A stretch of DNA of 64,000 bases from assembly GCF_042649585.1 (NCBI RefSeq), contig NZ_JBHRZM010000001.1, positions 62,001 through 126,000 of the forward strand. Reading direction: 5' to 3'. Under the pieces are notes generated by a model. The model was not told where the DNA came from and did not search any database. It saw only the letters and a list, made by a program, of their open reading frames with translations. The stretch's first letter is position 1, and each line of letters begins with the position of its first letter. Positions 53,020 to 61,845 of the stretch are shown here, piece after piece. A program made the translations under genes and the position numbers. This DNA is from Helicobacter_F equorum (GTDB taxonomy: Bacteria > Campylobacterota > Campylobacteria > Campylobacterales > Helicobacteraceae).

Positions 53020-53939
53020 TACGACTTGTTACACTTTTCCTCATCACTTTAGTAGTGTATCAGGCTTTGCTTTTTGGTGAGGAGGAAGCAATTTACAAAG
53101 AGCAAAAAATTGGTTGGCAGGTTGATTTACGGCGTATTTCGCTTAATTTTTCCTCAACTTCTTTGCGTAATCAAGAGCTTTATAGCGTATCTGCAGACAC
53201 GCGTTTGCAGGGTGATTCACAGATGATTGCACAGGGATATTTGAATCTTGGTATGGATTATTACACGCCAAATTTTGTCATCTTTAATACACTTTTGACA
53301 GAATATGGACAAACAATCATTTTCCCAGCAAATGCCCCAAGCGTTAGTAACAAAAACCTTGATCGCATTTTATTGAGCTCGGATTATACACAAAGGATTT
53401 GGGAATTTGAAGAGTTTTTGGGCATACCAAGTTTGTATTTTGAGCTTGGTCCTCATAGCAAGATTTCCTATCAGACAGAATTTGTGGCTTCTAATGAGTT
53501 TGGTAGGCGACAGATTGTACGTGCCAATGTGGGAGTGAAAGTTTTTAGTGGCATGGTGCTTAAGGATTTTGCGCTTACGATGTTTGGAGAAAAAGATTTT
53601 AATGCTAGCACAAATGCACAAAGCTTTGGTTTGGAATTGGGGTTTGCGCTTGAGAAACAATTTAAAAATAGTGGCAAACTCCATTATGAAATGCATGCGC
53701 GGGATTATCTTTATACCGCCACTTCTAATGACTATGATCCTAAATATTACCTAGAGCTTGAAGTGCGTTATGATCTTAATCTTTACAAAAAAATTACCAT
53801 AGCACCATTTTTTAAGCTATATATGTTACAAGGCAAATATTTTGATCGTAGTGGAAGCAATATTATGACAGGACTTGTATTTTCCTTTGGGCAGATGTTG
53901 CGGGAAGCGCCATTTCAGATTGTTTCAAAACAAAATTAG
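53016..53939 (+). CDS. Predicted exported beta-rich protein of unknown function
   Basis: 307 residues with a signal peptide (IRLVTLFLITLVVYQALLFG). The mature chain alternates strands and turns with many aromatic residues (WQVDLRRISLNFSS, YYTPNFVIFNTLLTEYG, YLELEVRYDLNLYK), suggesting an outer-membrane or periplasmic barrel, but the C terminus (FQIVSKQN) lacks the terminal aromatic residue. No family recognised. ATG overlaps the rarA stop, so it is coupled to the cbpA operon. Confidence 0.72.
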   Translation: MIRLVTLFLITLVVYQALLFGEEEAIYKEQKIGWQVDLRRISLNFSSTSLRNQELYSVSADTRLQGDSQMIAQGYLNLGMDYYTPNFVIFNTLLTEYGQTIIFPANAPSVSNKNLDRILLSSDYTQRIWEFEEFLGIPSLYFELGPHSKISYQTEFVASNEFGRRQIVRANVGVKVFSGMVLKDFALTMFGEKDFNASTNAQSFGLELGFALEKQFKNSGKLHYEMHARDYLYTATSNDYDPKYYLELEVRYDLNLYKKITIAPFFKLYMLQGKYFDRSGSNIMTGLVFSFGQMLREAPFQIVSKQN

Positions 53940-53958
53940 TGTAATGAGAATTTTAAGG

Positions 53959-53964
53959 TATAAT
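53959..53964 (+). promoter_or_regulatory. -10 element of lpxD
   Basis: Perfect TATAAT at 53959-53964, 32 bases before the lpxD ATG. No -35 is evident. Confidence 0.65.
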
Positions 53965-53996
53965 GCCTACTTTTACAAAACCCCAAGGATTGCCTT

Positions 53997-54989
53997 ATGC
54001 GTGTCTATCAAGCCATACAATTTTTAGAATCTAAACAGATTCACACTATACATCATTACAAGGGAGAGGATTTTATTATAAGTGGTATTGCTCCTTTAGA
54101 ATCTGCTTCCTCAACGCACATAAGCTATATTGATCAGGATAAATATATTCCTAAACTTGCTACCTCTAAGGCAGGTGCGGTGCTAGTGCGCACTAGTTTT
54201 ATGCAGGCTTTGGAGGGCAATGTCCCACATTCTATGCAGATTTTAGAGGTAGAAAATCCACATTTAGCTTTTGCATATCTCTCTGTATGTTTTGCAAAGC
54301 CTGAATTTGCAAACCCTATGCAAAATTATGCCAATACATATGAATCTAGTATAAAAATCGCACCAAATGCCTTTATCGGAGCAAATGTGCACATTGGTGC
54401 GCGTAGTGAGATTTTGGCTGGTGTGGTGATTAGTGATAATGTGGAGATTGGTGAAGATTGTGTTGTGTTTCCTAATGTCGTAATTTATCGTGATACCAAG
54501 ATTGGAAATCGTGTGAGAATCCACGCTGGAAGTGTCATAGGAAGTGATGGCTTTGGTTATGCACATACCAAAAATGGCGAACACATCAAGATTGAGCATA
54601 ATGGGTGTGTGGTGCTAGAAGATGATGTAGAGATTGGCGCAAACAATGCTATCGATCGTGCGGTTTTTGGGGAGACTATTATCAAGAAAGGGAGCAAAAT
54701 TGATAACCTCGTGCAAATTGGTCATAATTGTGAGGTGGGAGAGCATACTTTGCTTGTCTCACAAGTAGGCTTGGCTGGTTCTACTACCACAGGGCGTAAT
54801 GTTGTGATGGGAGGTCAGGCTGGCACTGGGGGGCATATTCATATTGGTGATTTTGTGCAAGTCGCAGGACGCGGTGCGGTGGGTAAAAATCTCCCACCAA
54901 ATACAAAATGGGGTGGTCATCCACTTATGGAGCTTGATGAGTGGATGAAATTTTATGTCAAGCTACGTCGTTTAGTCAAATCCAAATAA
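53997..54989 (+). CDS. lpxD: UDP-3-O-(3-hydroxyacyl)glucosamine N-acyltransferase
   Basis: Third step of lipid A synthesis. The N-terminal uridine-binding domain (about 1-100) is followed by many left-handed-beta-helix hexapeptide repeats (APNAFIGANVHIGARSEI and so on). The catalytic-His block is LVQIGHNCEVGEHTLLV (about 240-256) and SDGFGYAHTKNGE is the LpxD insert. The C-terminal helices start at NLPPNTKWGGHPLMELDEW. 330 residues; AAGGAT lies 6 bases before the ATG. Confidence 0.94.
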   Translation: MRVYQAIQFLESKQIHTIHHYKGEDFIISGIAPLESASSTHISYIDQDKYIPKLATSKAGAVLVRTSFMQALEGNVPHSMQILEVENPHLAFAYLSVCFAKPEFANPMQNYANTYESSIKIAPNAFIGANVHIGARSEILAGVVISDNVEIGEDCVVFPNVVIYRDTKIGNRVRIHAGSVIGSDGFGYAHTKNGEHIKIEHNGCVVLEDDVEIGANNAIDRAVFGETIIKKGSKIDNLVQIGHNCEVGEHTLLVSQVGLAGSTTTGRNVVMGGQAGTGGHIHIGDFVQVAGRGAVGKNLPPNTKWGGHPLMELDEWMKFYVKLRRLVKSK

Positions 54990-55029
54990 AAATGAAATAG
55001 CTAGTGTTTTAGCACATAAGGAGAAAGGA

Positions 55030-55965
55030 ATGAAAAAAAAGACAATTTTTATCATTGTCGGTGTGAGTGTGATTATTATCGTGGGACTTTTTGTCGCTAC
55101 CAAAATCTTGACATCACAAATGAGTCGCGTGATGGAACATGAACTTAACACATTTTTGCAATCCCAAAATACACAAGATATACAACTTGAATATCGTCCT
55201 TTTGTGTGTGAAGGAAGCACAACAATCGTATGCAAAACGACACAACTTGCCATAAACAAGCACTTTGGAGCGCAAGATACAGAATCTTTGGACACACAAT
55301 CCACTCTTAGTGTTGTGGGTTTTAGTGATTTGGTAGTTAGTTTTGGTGGTAGCAAAACGCACGCAAATATTGAGGTAGAATCCGACATAGCTGTTCTTGG
55401 GAGGCAATTCCACGCAAAATGCGTTAGTACAATCAATTTTATAGATTCTATGCTTGATACAAACATAACATGCAATGCGCAAGCAGGCGATATGCAGTCT
55501 GTGGCAGATACGCATCTTGCCTTTATTCACCCTAATTTTCAATCAAGCACCCTTCATGAAATTATCAAAATGTTTAAAGACACACAACAGCGCAATATAG
55601 TATTACAAGATCTTGAGGTAATGCCTATTTCCGATCATATTTCTCTCAAATCCCCAAGCCTCAAACAATCTCTAAGTGCCTTTTATGGAGCTTCTGAAGA
55701 AGATATGCAGTTTTATAGTGTAATGTTTGCCCTTATAGAATCTAGCTATCAACAAGCACAAAATTCCCAAACAAAAGAACTAGATAATGCCCTAGCTAAT
55801 ATGGCGAGAATTATTGGCGATGTGTGCATAGATGATAGAATTCAAGAAATTTGGTATGACATGTATGCTAAAACACCACAAATATCTTTTAAATGGAAAG
55901 ATATTTTTCAAATGAGTCCCATTGACATACAGACACATTTTAGTTTAGATTTTGGGAAACGCTAA
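55030..55965 (+). CDS. Hypothetical single-span membrane protein
   Basis: 311 residues. One N-terminal membrane helix (IFIIVGVSVIIIVGLFVATK) anchors a probably periplasmic domain. That domain has four cysteines (VCEGSTTIVCKT near 59-70; AKCVS and ITCNA near 131-147) that could form disulfides, and a helical second half (about 215-265). Not recognised. It lies between lpxD and dgkA and shares one base with the dgkA start (TAATG). Confidence 0.7.
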   Translation: MKKKTIFIIVGVSVIIIVGLFVATKILTSQMSRVMEHELNTFLQSQNTQDIQLEYRPFVCEGSTTIVCKTTQLAINKHFGAQDTESLDTQSTLSVVGFSDLVVSFGGSKTHANIEVESDIAVLGRQFHAKCVSTINFIDSMLDTNITCNAQAGDMQSVADTHLAFIHPNFQSSTLHEIIKMFKDTQQRNIVLQDLEVMPISDHISLKSPSLKQSLSAFYGASEEDMQFYSVMFALIESSYQQAQNSQTKELDNALANMARIIGDVCIDDRIQEIWYDMYAKTPQISFKWKDIFQMSPIDIQTHFSLDFGKR

Positions 55966-56426
55966 TGCAAGACATGCACTATACAAATAACGAAACATCA
56001 AATACCCACCATAGCACTCATTTGCATAACACATGTAGCAAAAATACTCGCAATGACAAAAAAGGTAAAAAGGGACTAAAGCGTATTTGGAATGCGTTTT
56101 TGTATTCACTAAATGGCTTTAGAGCTACTTGGAGTGATGAAGTAGCATTTCGTCAAATTGTGGGATTGTGTGTGATTTTTGTCCCATTAGCTTTGTGGAT
56201 AGCGCGAGATTGGCAAGAGGGCGTATTGCTTTTGTTGCCTTGTTTTCTTGCGCTTATGGTTGAGCTTATAAATTCTGCGATCGAAAACGCAGTAGATTAT
56301 ACTGGGATAGAGATTCACCCACTTGCCAAAAAAGCCAAAGACATGGGTAGTGCCGTGCAATTTTTAGCACTCACATTTTGGGTTTGTGTGTGGGTGTGGT
56401 ATGGTGTTATGCGATTTTTGGAATAA
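55965..56426 (+). CDS. dgkA: Diacylglycerol kinase
   Basis: Small membrane kinase that recycles diacylglycerol to phosphatidate. Conserved blocks: NGFRATWSDEVAFRQ (about 50-64), the catalytic ELINSAIENAVDY (about 98-110) and AKKAKDMGSAVQFLAL. Three membrane helices. 153 residues, about 30 longer than usual because of an Asn/His/Thr-rich start (MHYTNNETSNTHHST and on). The ATG shares a base with the previous stop and has no close ribosome binding site, so a later start is possible, but no better one is visible. Confidence 0.88.
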   Translation: MQDMHYTNNETSNTHHSTHLHNTCSKNTRNDKKGKKGLKRIWNAFLYSLNGFRATWSDEVAFRQIVGLCVIFVPLALWIARDWQEGVLLLLPCFLALMVELINSAIENAVDYTGIEIHPLAKKAKDMGSAVQFLALTFWVCVWVWYGVMRFLE

Positions 56427-56431
56427 TGTGT

Positions 56432-56437
56432 TATAAT
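56432..56437 (+). promoter_or_regulatory. -10 element of yceI
   Basis: Perfect TATAAT at 56432-56437, directly after the dgkA stop region and 51 bases before the yceI ATG. Confidence 0.65.
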
Positions 56438-56488
56438 GCATTCGTGAATCTTAAGCATAGATTCTTATTAAACTTGAAGGAGATTTCA

Positions 56489-57031
56489 ATGAAGGCTTTT
56501 GTGATGGCTTTGGCAGTGGCTTTTGGAAGTATAAGTGCGGCAACTTATGTGATAGATTCTACACATTCATCGGTGGGATTTGAAGTAAAGCATTTGATGG
56601 TGAGCAAAGTAAAAGGGAATTTTAAAAAATTTAGTGGTGAGATTGAGTTTGATGGTAAAGCCCTTACTAAATTCAATGGTAAGGTAGCGATTGCAGATAT
56701 CAATACCGATAACAATATGCGGGACAAACACCTCAATGCACCAGATTTTTTTGATTCTAAAAAATTTCCAGATGCAACCTTGAATATGACAAAGTTTGAA
56801 AAAGGTAAAGTGTATGCTGATCTGAAAATTCGTGATGTGGTGAAAAATGTTGTATTTGATACAGAAATAGGCGGACCGATTAAACACCCAAAAACAGGCA
56901 AAGATATAATTTCTATATCACTCAAAGGTGAAATTAATCGTAAAGATTTCAATGTGGGCGAAAATACTGCTGATAACTCTGTAAGTGATAAGGTAATTAT
57001 CGCTATCGAGCTAGAAGCGAGCGCACAATAA
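56489..57031 (+). CDS. YceI-family periplasmic lipid-binding protein
   Basis: 180 residues from ATG 56489 (AAGGAG 6 bases upstream; the frame extends upstream into dgkA without support). Signal peptide MKAFVMALAVAFGSISA. The mature part has the YceI lipocalin-like barrel: YVIDSTHSSVGFEVKHLM, VKGNFKKFSGEIEFD, then DINTDNNMRDKHLNAPDFFD, and a closing NRKDFNVG. The family binds isoprenoid-like lipids and is induced by acid or base in some bacteria. Monocistronic, with a terminator. Confidence 0.9.
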   Translation: MKAFVMALAVAFGSISAATYVIDSTHSSVGFEVKHLMVSKVKGNFKKFSGEIEFDGKALTKFNGKVAIADINTDNNMRDKHLNAPDFFDSKKFPDATLNMTKFEKGKVYADLKIRDVVKNVVFDTEIGGPIKHPKTGKDIISISLKGEINRKDFNVGENTADNSVSDKVIIAIELEASAQ

Positions 57032-57038
57032 CTATATA

Positions 57039-57065
57039 CCTAATAAGTCTCTTGGACTTATTAGG
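57039..57065 (+). terminator. Hairpin terminator after yceI
   Basis: CCTAATAAGTC TCTTG GACTTATTAGG, a perfect 11-bp stem, begins 8 bases after the stop. The following sequence is ATAATGTAATTTTTC, so the T-run is displaced. The remaining DNA to the pta RBS at 57301 is very AT-rich and shows no gene. Confidence 0.75.
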
Positions 57066-57314
57066 ATAATGTAATTTTTCACTAAACTTTGGTGTAATCC
57101 TCTTTAATAAATATCATTTTTCCCCATGTTACCTTTTTCTATCATCCCTTATAAAATCCCATATTGCATAGATTCTCTATGCATATAAAAATATATATTG
57201 TGCAAAATGGGTAAAAATTTCCATTTTGATAGATTCTGTTTTTGTAAATAAGAAAGTTATTAATTTAGCTGTTTTAGTATGTAAATTAAGAACTACAATA
57301 AAGGGAGATTAGAT

Positions 57315-58307
57315 ATGAGTTTTATTGAAGGCATTAAACAAAAAGCAAAAGCTGATAAAAAAACAATTGTCTTACCAGAGACAAGCGATATCCGTACCTT
57401 GCAGGCAGCGCATAAGATTTTAGAGGAAGGTTTTGCTGATATTGTTTTGCTTGGTGATGAACATCAGATAAAGGCTATGGATTCTAGCCTTAACCTGCAA
57501 AAAGCACAATTCATTAATCCAAATAATACATCATTGCTTGAGGAATTTGTCGAGCTTTTTGTCGATCTTCGTGGACACAAAGGTATGGATGCACAAAAAG
57601 CTAGAGAATTACTCACCAAAGATTGGCTATATTTTGGTGTAGCATTGGTAAAAGCAAAAAAAGCTGATGGTATGGTAGCAGGAGCTTTGCACGCTACATC
57701 TGATGTTTTGCGTCCATCATTGCAAATTATTGGGACTGCAAAAGATTCTAAGATTGTTTCATCATGTTTTGTGATGATTGTGCCAGATTGTGCATATGGA
57801 CTAGATGGGACATTTGTGTTTGCAGATTGTGCACTTTGCCAAGATCCAACGCCAGAGGAACTTGCGAATATTGCGGTAGCATCTGCACACACATTTAAGG
57901 CGCTTACAAAAAGTGAACCTTTTGTGGGGATGTTAAGTCATTCTACTTATGGTAGCGCTAATCACCCACATATCGATAAAGTAAGGGAAGCGACTAAAAT
58001 CGCTCAAAACCTTGCACCAGATCTTGCCATTGATGGAGAATTGCAACTTGATGCAGCCATTGTGCCAAGCATTGGTGCTTCTAAAGCAAAGGGTTCAAAA
58101 GTGGCAGGAAAGGCGAATGTGCTTGTGTTTCCAGATTTGGATTCGGGCAATATCGGCTATAAGCTTGTGCAAAGACTTGCAAAAGCAGAGGCATATGGTC
58201 CTATTTCACAGGGAATGGCAGCACCGGTTAATGATTTGTCACGCGGTTGCAGTAGCGATGATATCGTGGGTGTTGTGGCACTTACAGCATTACAAGCACA
58301 AGCATAG
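57315..58307 (+). CDS. pta: Phosphate acetyltransferase, short form
   Basis: Interconverts acetyl-CoA and acetyl phosphate. The 330 residues correspond to the catalytic PTA_PTB domain alone, without the N-terminal regulatory domains of E. coli Pta. Blocks: IVLPETSDIRTLQAA, DGMVAGALHATSDVLRPSLQI, then MLSHSTYGSANHPHI, VFPDLDSGNIGYKLVQRL and GPISQGMAAPVNDLSRG. AAGGGAG at 57301-57307 is 7 bases before the ATG. ackA follows after 32 bases. Both genes look intact here, whereas pta is disrupted in some H. pylori strains. Confidence 0.94.
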   Translation: MSFIEGIKQKAKADKKTIVLPETSDIRTLQAAHKILEEGFADIVLLGDEHQIKAMDSSLNLQKAQFINPNNTSLLEEFVELFVDLRGHKGMDAQKARELLTKDWLYFGVALVKAKKADGMVAGALHATSDVLRPSLQIIGTAKDSKIVSSCFVMIVPDCAYGLDGTFVFADCALCQDPTPEELANIAVASAHTFKALTKSEPFVGMLSHSTYGSANHPHIDKVREATKIAQNLAPDLAIDGELQLDAAIVPSIGASKAKGSKVAGKANVLVFPDLDSGNIGYKLVQRLAKAEAYGPISQGMAAPVNDLSRGCSSDDIVGVVALTALQAQA

Positions 58308-58339
58308 ATACATATAACAATACACATAAAGGAGAAAAT

Positions 58340-59536
58340 ATGAAAGTTTTAGTTATTAATTGTGGAAGTTCTTCACTTAAATTTCAACTTATTGATATGC
58401 AGACAGAAAAAGCGATTGTTTCTGGTATGTGCGATAGAATTGGACTTGAGGGTAGTGTGCTAAATTACAAGAAAAATGGTGAAAAAATAGAGAAAAAAGA
58501 GGCAATACCAAATCACCAAAAAGCAGCATCTATGGTCCTTGAAGCTCTCACGGATAAAAAACATGGTGTCATTAACTCACTTCAGGAAATAGCAGCTGTT
58601 GGACATAGGGTTGTGCATGGTGGAGAGTATTTTAAAGAATCTGTGCTTATTGATGAAAATGTGATTAAGCATGTTGAAGATTGTTCAGCACTAGCACCAT
58701 TACATAATCCAGCAAATATCACAGGCATTAGAGCATGCCAAAAACTTATGCCAGATACTCCTATGGTAGCAGTTTTTGATACAGCATTTCACCAAACTAT
58801 GCCTGCCAAAGCCTTTATGTATGGTGTGCCATATGAATGGTATGAAAAACACAAAGTTCGCCGATACGGGTTTCATGGGACTAGTCATAAGTTTGTTTCA
58901 CAACGCACAGCGGAGTTTTTGGGGCTTGATTATCATAATTCAAAGATTATTACTTGTCACCTTGGTAATGGGTCATCGATTGCTGCGATCAAAAATGGTA
59001 AATGTATTGATACAAGTATGGGGCTTACACCGCTTGAGGGACTTATTATGGGCACAAGAAGCGGGGACTTAGATCCTGCTATTTTGGATTATATCGCTGA
59101 TAGAGAGGGACTTAATACCAAAGCTATTGTGAATATTCTTAACAAAAAATCCGGTGTGTTTGGAATCTCTGGACTTTCAAGTGATTTTAGGGATTTGCTT
59201 GATGCAGATCTCAAAGGTGATGAGCGTGCAAAACTTGCTCGTGCAGCCTTTGCGTATCGTGTAGTGAAATATATCGGATCATATTGTGCGGTGCTTATTG
59301 GCGTTGATACTATTAGTTTTTGCGCAGGTGTGGGTGAAAATGCCAACTTCATACGTGGTATGATTGTGGATCATTTGGACTTTTTGGGTGTGAAACTTGA
59401 TACAGAGGCAAACAAAGTATGTGGAAAAGAAGCGATCATCTCTACATCAGATTCTAAAGTCAAGGTATGCGTGATACCAACTAATGAGGAGCTTGTAATT
59501 GCGCGTGATACGCAAGCTATTGTCTCACAACTCTAG
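58340..59536 (+). CDS. ackA: Acetate kinase
   Basis: Uses acetyl phosphate to make ATP and acetate, completing the Pta-AckA route. ASKHA-fold motifs: VLVINCGSSSLKFQLID at the start, GHRVVHGGEYF, VAVFDTAFHQTMP, RRYGFHGTSHKFVS and TCHLGNGSSIAAI, with GVGENANFIR near the end. 398 residues, the usual length. The preceding AAGGAG is 7 bases before the ATG. Confidence 0.96.
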   Translation: MKVLVINCGSSSLKFQLIDMQTEKAIVSGMCDRIGLEGSVLNYKKNGEKIEKKEAIPNHQKAASMVLEALTDKKHGVINSLQEIAAVGHRVVHGGEYFKESVLIDENVIKHVEDCSALAPLHNPANITGIRACQKLMPDTPMVAVFDTAFHQTMPAKAFMYGVPYEWYEKHKVRRYGFHGTSHKFVSQRTAEFLGLDYHNSKIITCHLGNGSSIAAIKNGKCIDTSMGLTPLEGLIMGTRSGDLDPAILDYIADREGLNTKAIVNILNKKSGVFGISGLSSDFRDLLDADLKGDERAKLARAAFAYRVVKYIGSYCAVLIGVDTISFCAGVGENANFIRGMIVDHLDFLGVKLDTEANKVCGKEAIISTSDSKVKVCVIPTNEELVIARDTQAIVSQL

Positions 59537-59545
59537 GATTATGTG

Positions 59546-60145
59546 ATGCAATCTTTTACACAAGCGCTTTTAGATCCTACAGATTCGCTTTTTGTGTGCA
59601 TTGATATACAGGAGCGACTTTTGCCTGTTATGGCACGAAAGTCTGAAGTGGTAAAAAATACCAATACTCTTTTGCAGGGTGCACAGATTCTAGGGAGCAA
59701 AATTCTTGTTACCGAGCAGTATCCAAAGGGATTGGGTGTGACAGATTCTAGTATTGTCTTTACACGCATAGAATCTTTTGATTCACGCGATGTGCAATCC
59801 CAAACTCCTCAATGTGTGCTAAGAGAAAAAAGCACGTTTAGTATTTTTGGTGATGAGGGGATCACTTCGTGTGTCGTGCAAACTGCGTGTAAAAATCTTG
59901 TTATTTTCGGGATTGAGAGTCATGTGTGTATTTTGCAAAGTGTATTGCATGCACTTATGCTTAATTTTAATGTGTGGGTTGTTCAAGATGCTCTAAGCTC
60001 CCGTAATGATACCAATCATAATAATGCGATCTCGCTGATGGCAACTCAAGGTGCAAAAATCATCAATACAGAATCTGTGCTTTTTGGTAGCATGTTAGAT
60101 TCTAAAGACCCACATTTTAAAGCTATTAGCGCACTTGTGAAATAG
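59546..60145 (+). CDS. Isochorismatase-family cysteine hydrolase
   Basis: 199 residues. The D-K-C triad of the family is readable: Asp in FVCIDIQERLLP (about 20), Lys in REKSTFSIF (about 96) and Cys in FGIESHVCILQSV (about 128). Members hydrolyse isochorismate, nicotinamide or carbamoyl compounds; the substrate is not determined by sequence. ATG 59546 follows AGGA at 59535-59538. It is 9 bases after ackA and probably co-transcribed. Confidence 0.85.
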   Translation: MQSFTQALLDPTDSLFVCIDIQERLLPVMARKSEVVKNTNTLLQGAQILGSKILVTEQYPKGLGVTDSSIVFTRIESFDSRDVQSQTPQCVLREKSTFSIFGDEGITSCVVQTACKNLVIFGIESHVCILQSVLHALMLNFNVWVVQDALSSRNDTNHNNAISLMATQGAKIINTESVLFGSMLDSKDPHFKAISALVK

Positions 60146-60219
60146 TGCATTTTGTATGAGAATGCTTTTGAATCTCAATGAAGTAATTGTAGTTGAGATT
60201 CTAAACAAGAGTTTGTAAT

Positions 60220-60256
60220 TTTGTGCTAATTTTTGATATTCAAAATTTAGCACAAA
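60220..60256 (+). promoter_or_regulatory. Long inverted repeat at the ribosome binding site of the ankyrin gene
   Basis: TTTGTGCTAATTTTTGA (60220-60236) and TCAAAATTTAGCACAAA (60240-60256) pair at 16 of 17 positions around a 3-base centre. The repeat ends one base before AAGGAG of the ankyrin gene. It could be an operator, a 5'-mRNA hairpin, or the terminator of the upstream operon; no U-tract follows. Confidence 0.6.
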
Positions 60257-60269
60257 TAAGGAGTTAAAG

Positions 60270-60749
60270 TTGACACATCAAGAAGAAGAATTAGAAAAAT
60301 TTATTGCTCAAAGTTTTGATTTTGCTCGTAGCAATGATAAACATTCACTAGAGATAATGCTAAATGCCGGCTTAAATGTGAATTTAGCAAATCATCAAGG
60401 GAATACCTTGCTTATGTTAGCTGCATACAATAATAGTTTTGAGGTTGCAGAAATGTTGTTGCAAAGAGGGGCAGAAGTCGATAAGAAAAATGATAAAGCC
60501 CAAACACCTTTAGCTGGAGTGTGCTTTAAGGGCTACAAAGAAATGGCAGAGTTATTACTTGCATATGGTGCAAACCCTGATGAAGATAATGGTTTGGGCT
60601 TGACGCCTATTAATTGTGCCATAATGTTTCGTCGCAAAGAGATTCTTGCGCTTTTGTTAGCACATTCTCGCAAAAAACTTTCATTGTGGCAAAAAATTGG
60701 TTTGAAATTGCTAGGAAAATTTCCAAAAATATCAAACGATCCTATTTAA
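60270..60749 (+). CDS. Ankyrin-repeat protein, probable catalase accessory
   Basis: 159 residues starting at TTG 60270, with AAGGAG (60258-60263) 6 bases upstream. Three to four ankyrin repeats cover about 20-130: LEIMLNAGLNVNLANHQGNT then LLMLAAYNNSFEVAEMLLQRG, TPLAGVCFKGYKEMAELLLA and TPINCAIMFRRKEILALLL. It lies 20 bases before a wrecked katA. In Campylobacter jejuni an ankyrin protein next to katA delivers haem to catalase; the same role is inferred, yet its client is broken here. Confidence 0.85.
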   Translation: MTHQEEELEKFIAQSFDFARSNDKHSLEIMLNAGLNVNLANHQGNTLLMLAAYNNSFEVAEMLLQRGAEVDKKNDKAQTPLAGVCFKGYKEMAELLLAYGANPDEDNGLGLTPINCAIMFRRKEILALLLAHSRKKLSLWQKIGLKLLGKFPKISNDPI

Positions 60750-60769
60750 TAATTTGTTAAGGAGACATT

Positions 60770-60968
60770 ATGAAATTTTAATAGCGTGGATATAGCCCTG
60801 ATAAAATGCTTCAAGGGCGACTCTTTAGCTATGGTGATACTCAACGCTATGGCTTGGGGATTAATCACACCCAACTTCCGGTTTATGGCTCAATAAATGG
60901 ATGGCGTTCCTGTAGAAATTAAAAAGCATCAAATCCAGCACTTCAAAAAGCCGATGGACAATGTGTAA
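60770..60968 (+). pseudogene. katA: Catalase (katA) remnant
   Basis: An intact AAGGAG and ATG (60770) are followed after three codons by TAA and TAG. In the same frame the text resumes as RGYSPDKMLQGRLF then SYGDTQRYGLGINHTQLPV, the proximal haem-Tyr region of clade 3 catalases. After a frame change comes PVEIKKHQIQHFKK, like the catalase C terminus. About 1.2 kb of the expected 1.45 kb gene is missing through at least two internal deletions, so no catalase is made from this locus. Confidence 0.85.
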
Positions 60969-60992
60969 GCGCGTAGAATAGTTAGTCCTCTA

Positions 60993-61040
60993 AAAATGTA
61001 ACCTCTAGTTTGGGATTATCTAGACTAGAGGTTACATTTT
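60993..61040 (-). terminator. Strong bidirectional terminator between katA remnant and murB
   Basis: AAAATGTAACCTCTAGT (60993-61009) and ACTAGAGGTTACATTTT (61024-61040) form a perfect 17-bp stem with a 14-base loop. On the minus strand a T5 run follows, as expected for the murB end. Confidence 0.88.
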
Positions 61041-61047
61041 AATGTTG

Positions 61048-61845
61048 TTATGTGATAATCTGCACCTCACATTCTAACTCTATGCCACTAGATTCAAAAA
61101 CGCGTTTTTTAGCTATGTCAATAAGCTTGATAGCTTCTTCAAATGTTCCATTCCCTAGATTCACTAAAAAATTTGCGTGTTCTTGTGCAAAGCCCATATT
61201 ACCAACTCTAAAACCTCTAAGCCCTACAGATTCTAAAAGTCTCCCAGCATAATCTCCTATGGGATTTTTAAAGCAACTTCCGCAACTTGGTTTTTTGGGG
61301 TGATGAGTGCGCAATGATAAGAAATCTTGTGTAAGTTCATGCTTAAAGCCCTTGATTTTGTGAATCTTTGCTGCACAAATCACGCCTTCAATAGCACTTT
61401 TGCGATACCCAAAGCCTAATTTATGGCTTGGTATCCATATGCCATTTATATTGACCTCCAAAAGCCTTTTATCTATTTCGTGCATCCCACCGCGTTTATC
61501 CTTTAGTCCGGCATTCATCTTGATAATCCCACCAAGCGATCCGGGCAAACCTTGCAAAAATTCCATACCACCAAGATCGTGTTTTTTGAAAAAACTATAA
61601 ATTTGCCCAGAACTCATCGCAGCACCGATATGCACACATGTAGATTCTATATGGATAAAAGAAAAATGTTTATCTAGCATATACAGATTTGATGCGTGTG
61701 GAGAAACAAGGAGATTATTTGCTTTGCCGATGATATGCCCATATATCTGTAGGCATTCGTGCGGAGATTCCAAAACCTGCACCTCTATGGGTGCACCCAC
61801 ACGCAAACTTGAATATTTAGAAAAATCAATAATGCGCGTATGCAT
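61048..61845 (-). CDS. murB: UDP-N-acetylenolpyruvoylglucosamine reductase
   Basis: Reduces the enolpyruvyl group to make UDP-MurNAc; FAD and NADPH enzyme. FAD-binding block GGMEFLQGLPGSLGGIIKMNAG (written here in two parts, about 94-104 and 105-115), GYRKSAIEG and the catalytic serine region KPSCGSCFKNP. EHANFLVNLGNGT is the C-terminal block. The 265 residues are short and suit the type II enzymes. Its ATG shares one base with the fliQ stop. Confidence 0.92.
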   Translation of the reverse strand: MHTRIIDFSKYSSLRVGAPIEVQVLESPHECLQIYGHIIGKANNLLVSPHASNLYMLDKHFSFIHIESTCVHIGAAMSSGQIYSFFKKHDLGGMEFLQGLPGSLGGIIKMNAGLKDKRGGMHEIDKRLLEVNINGIWIPSHKLGFGYRKSAIEGVICAAKIHKIKGFKHELTQDFLSLRTHHPKKPSCGSCFKNPIGDYAGRLLESVGLRGFRVGNMGFAQEHANFLVNLGNGTFEEAIKLIDIAKKRVFESSGIELECEVQIIT

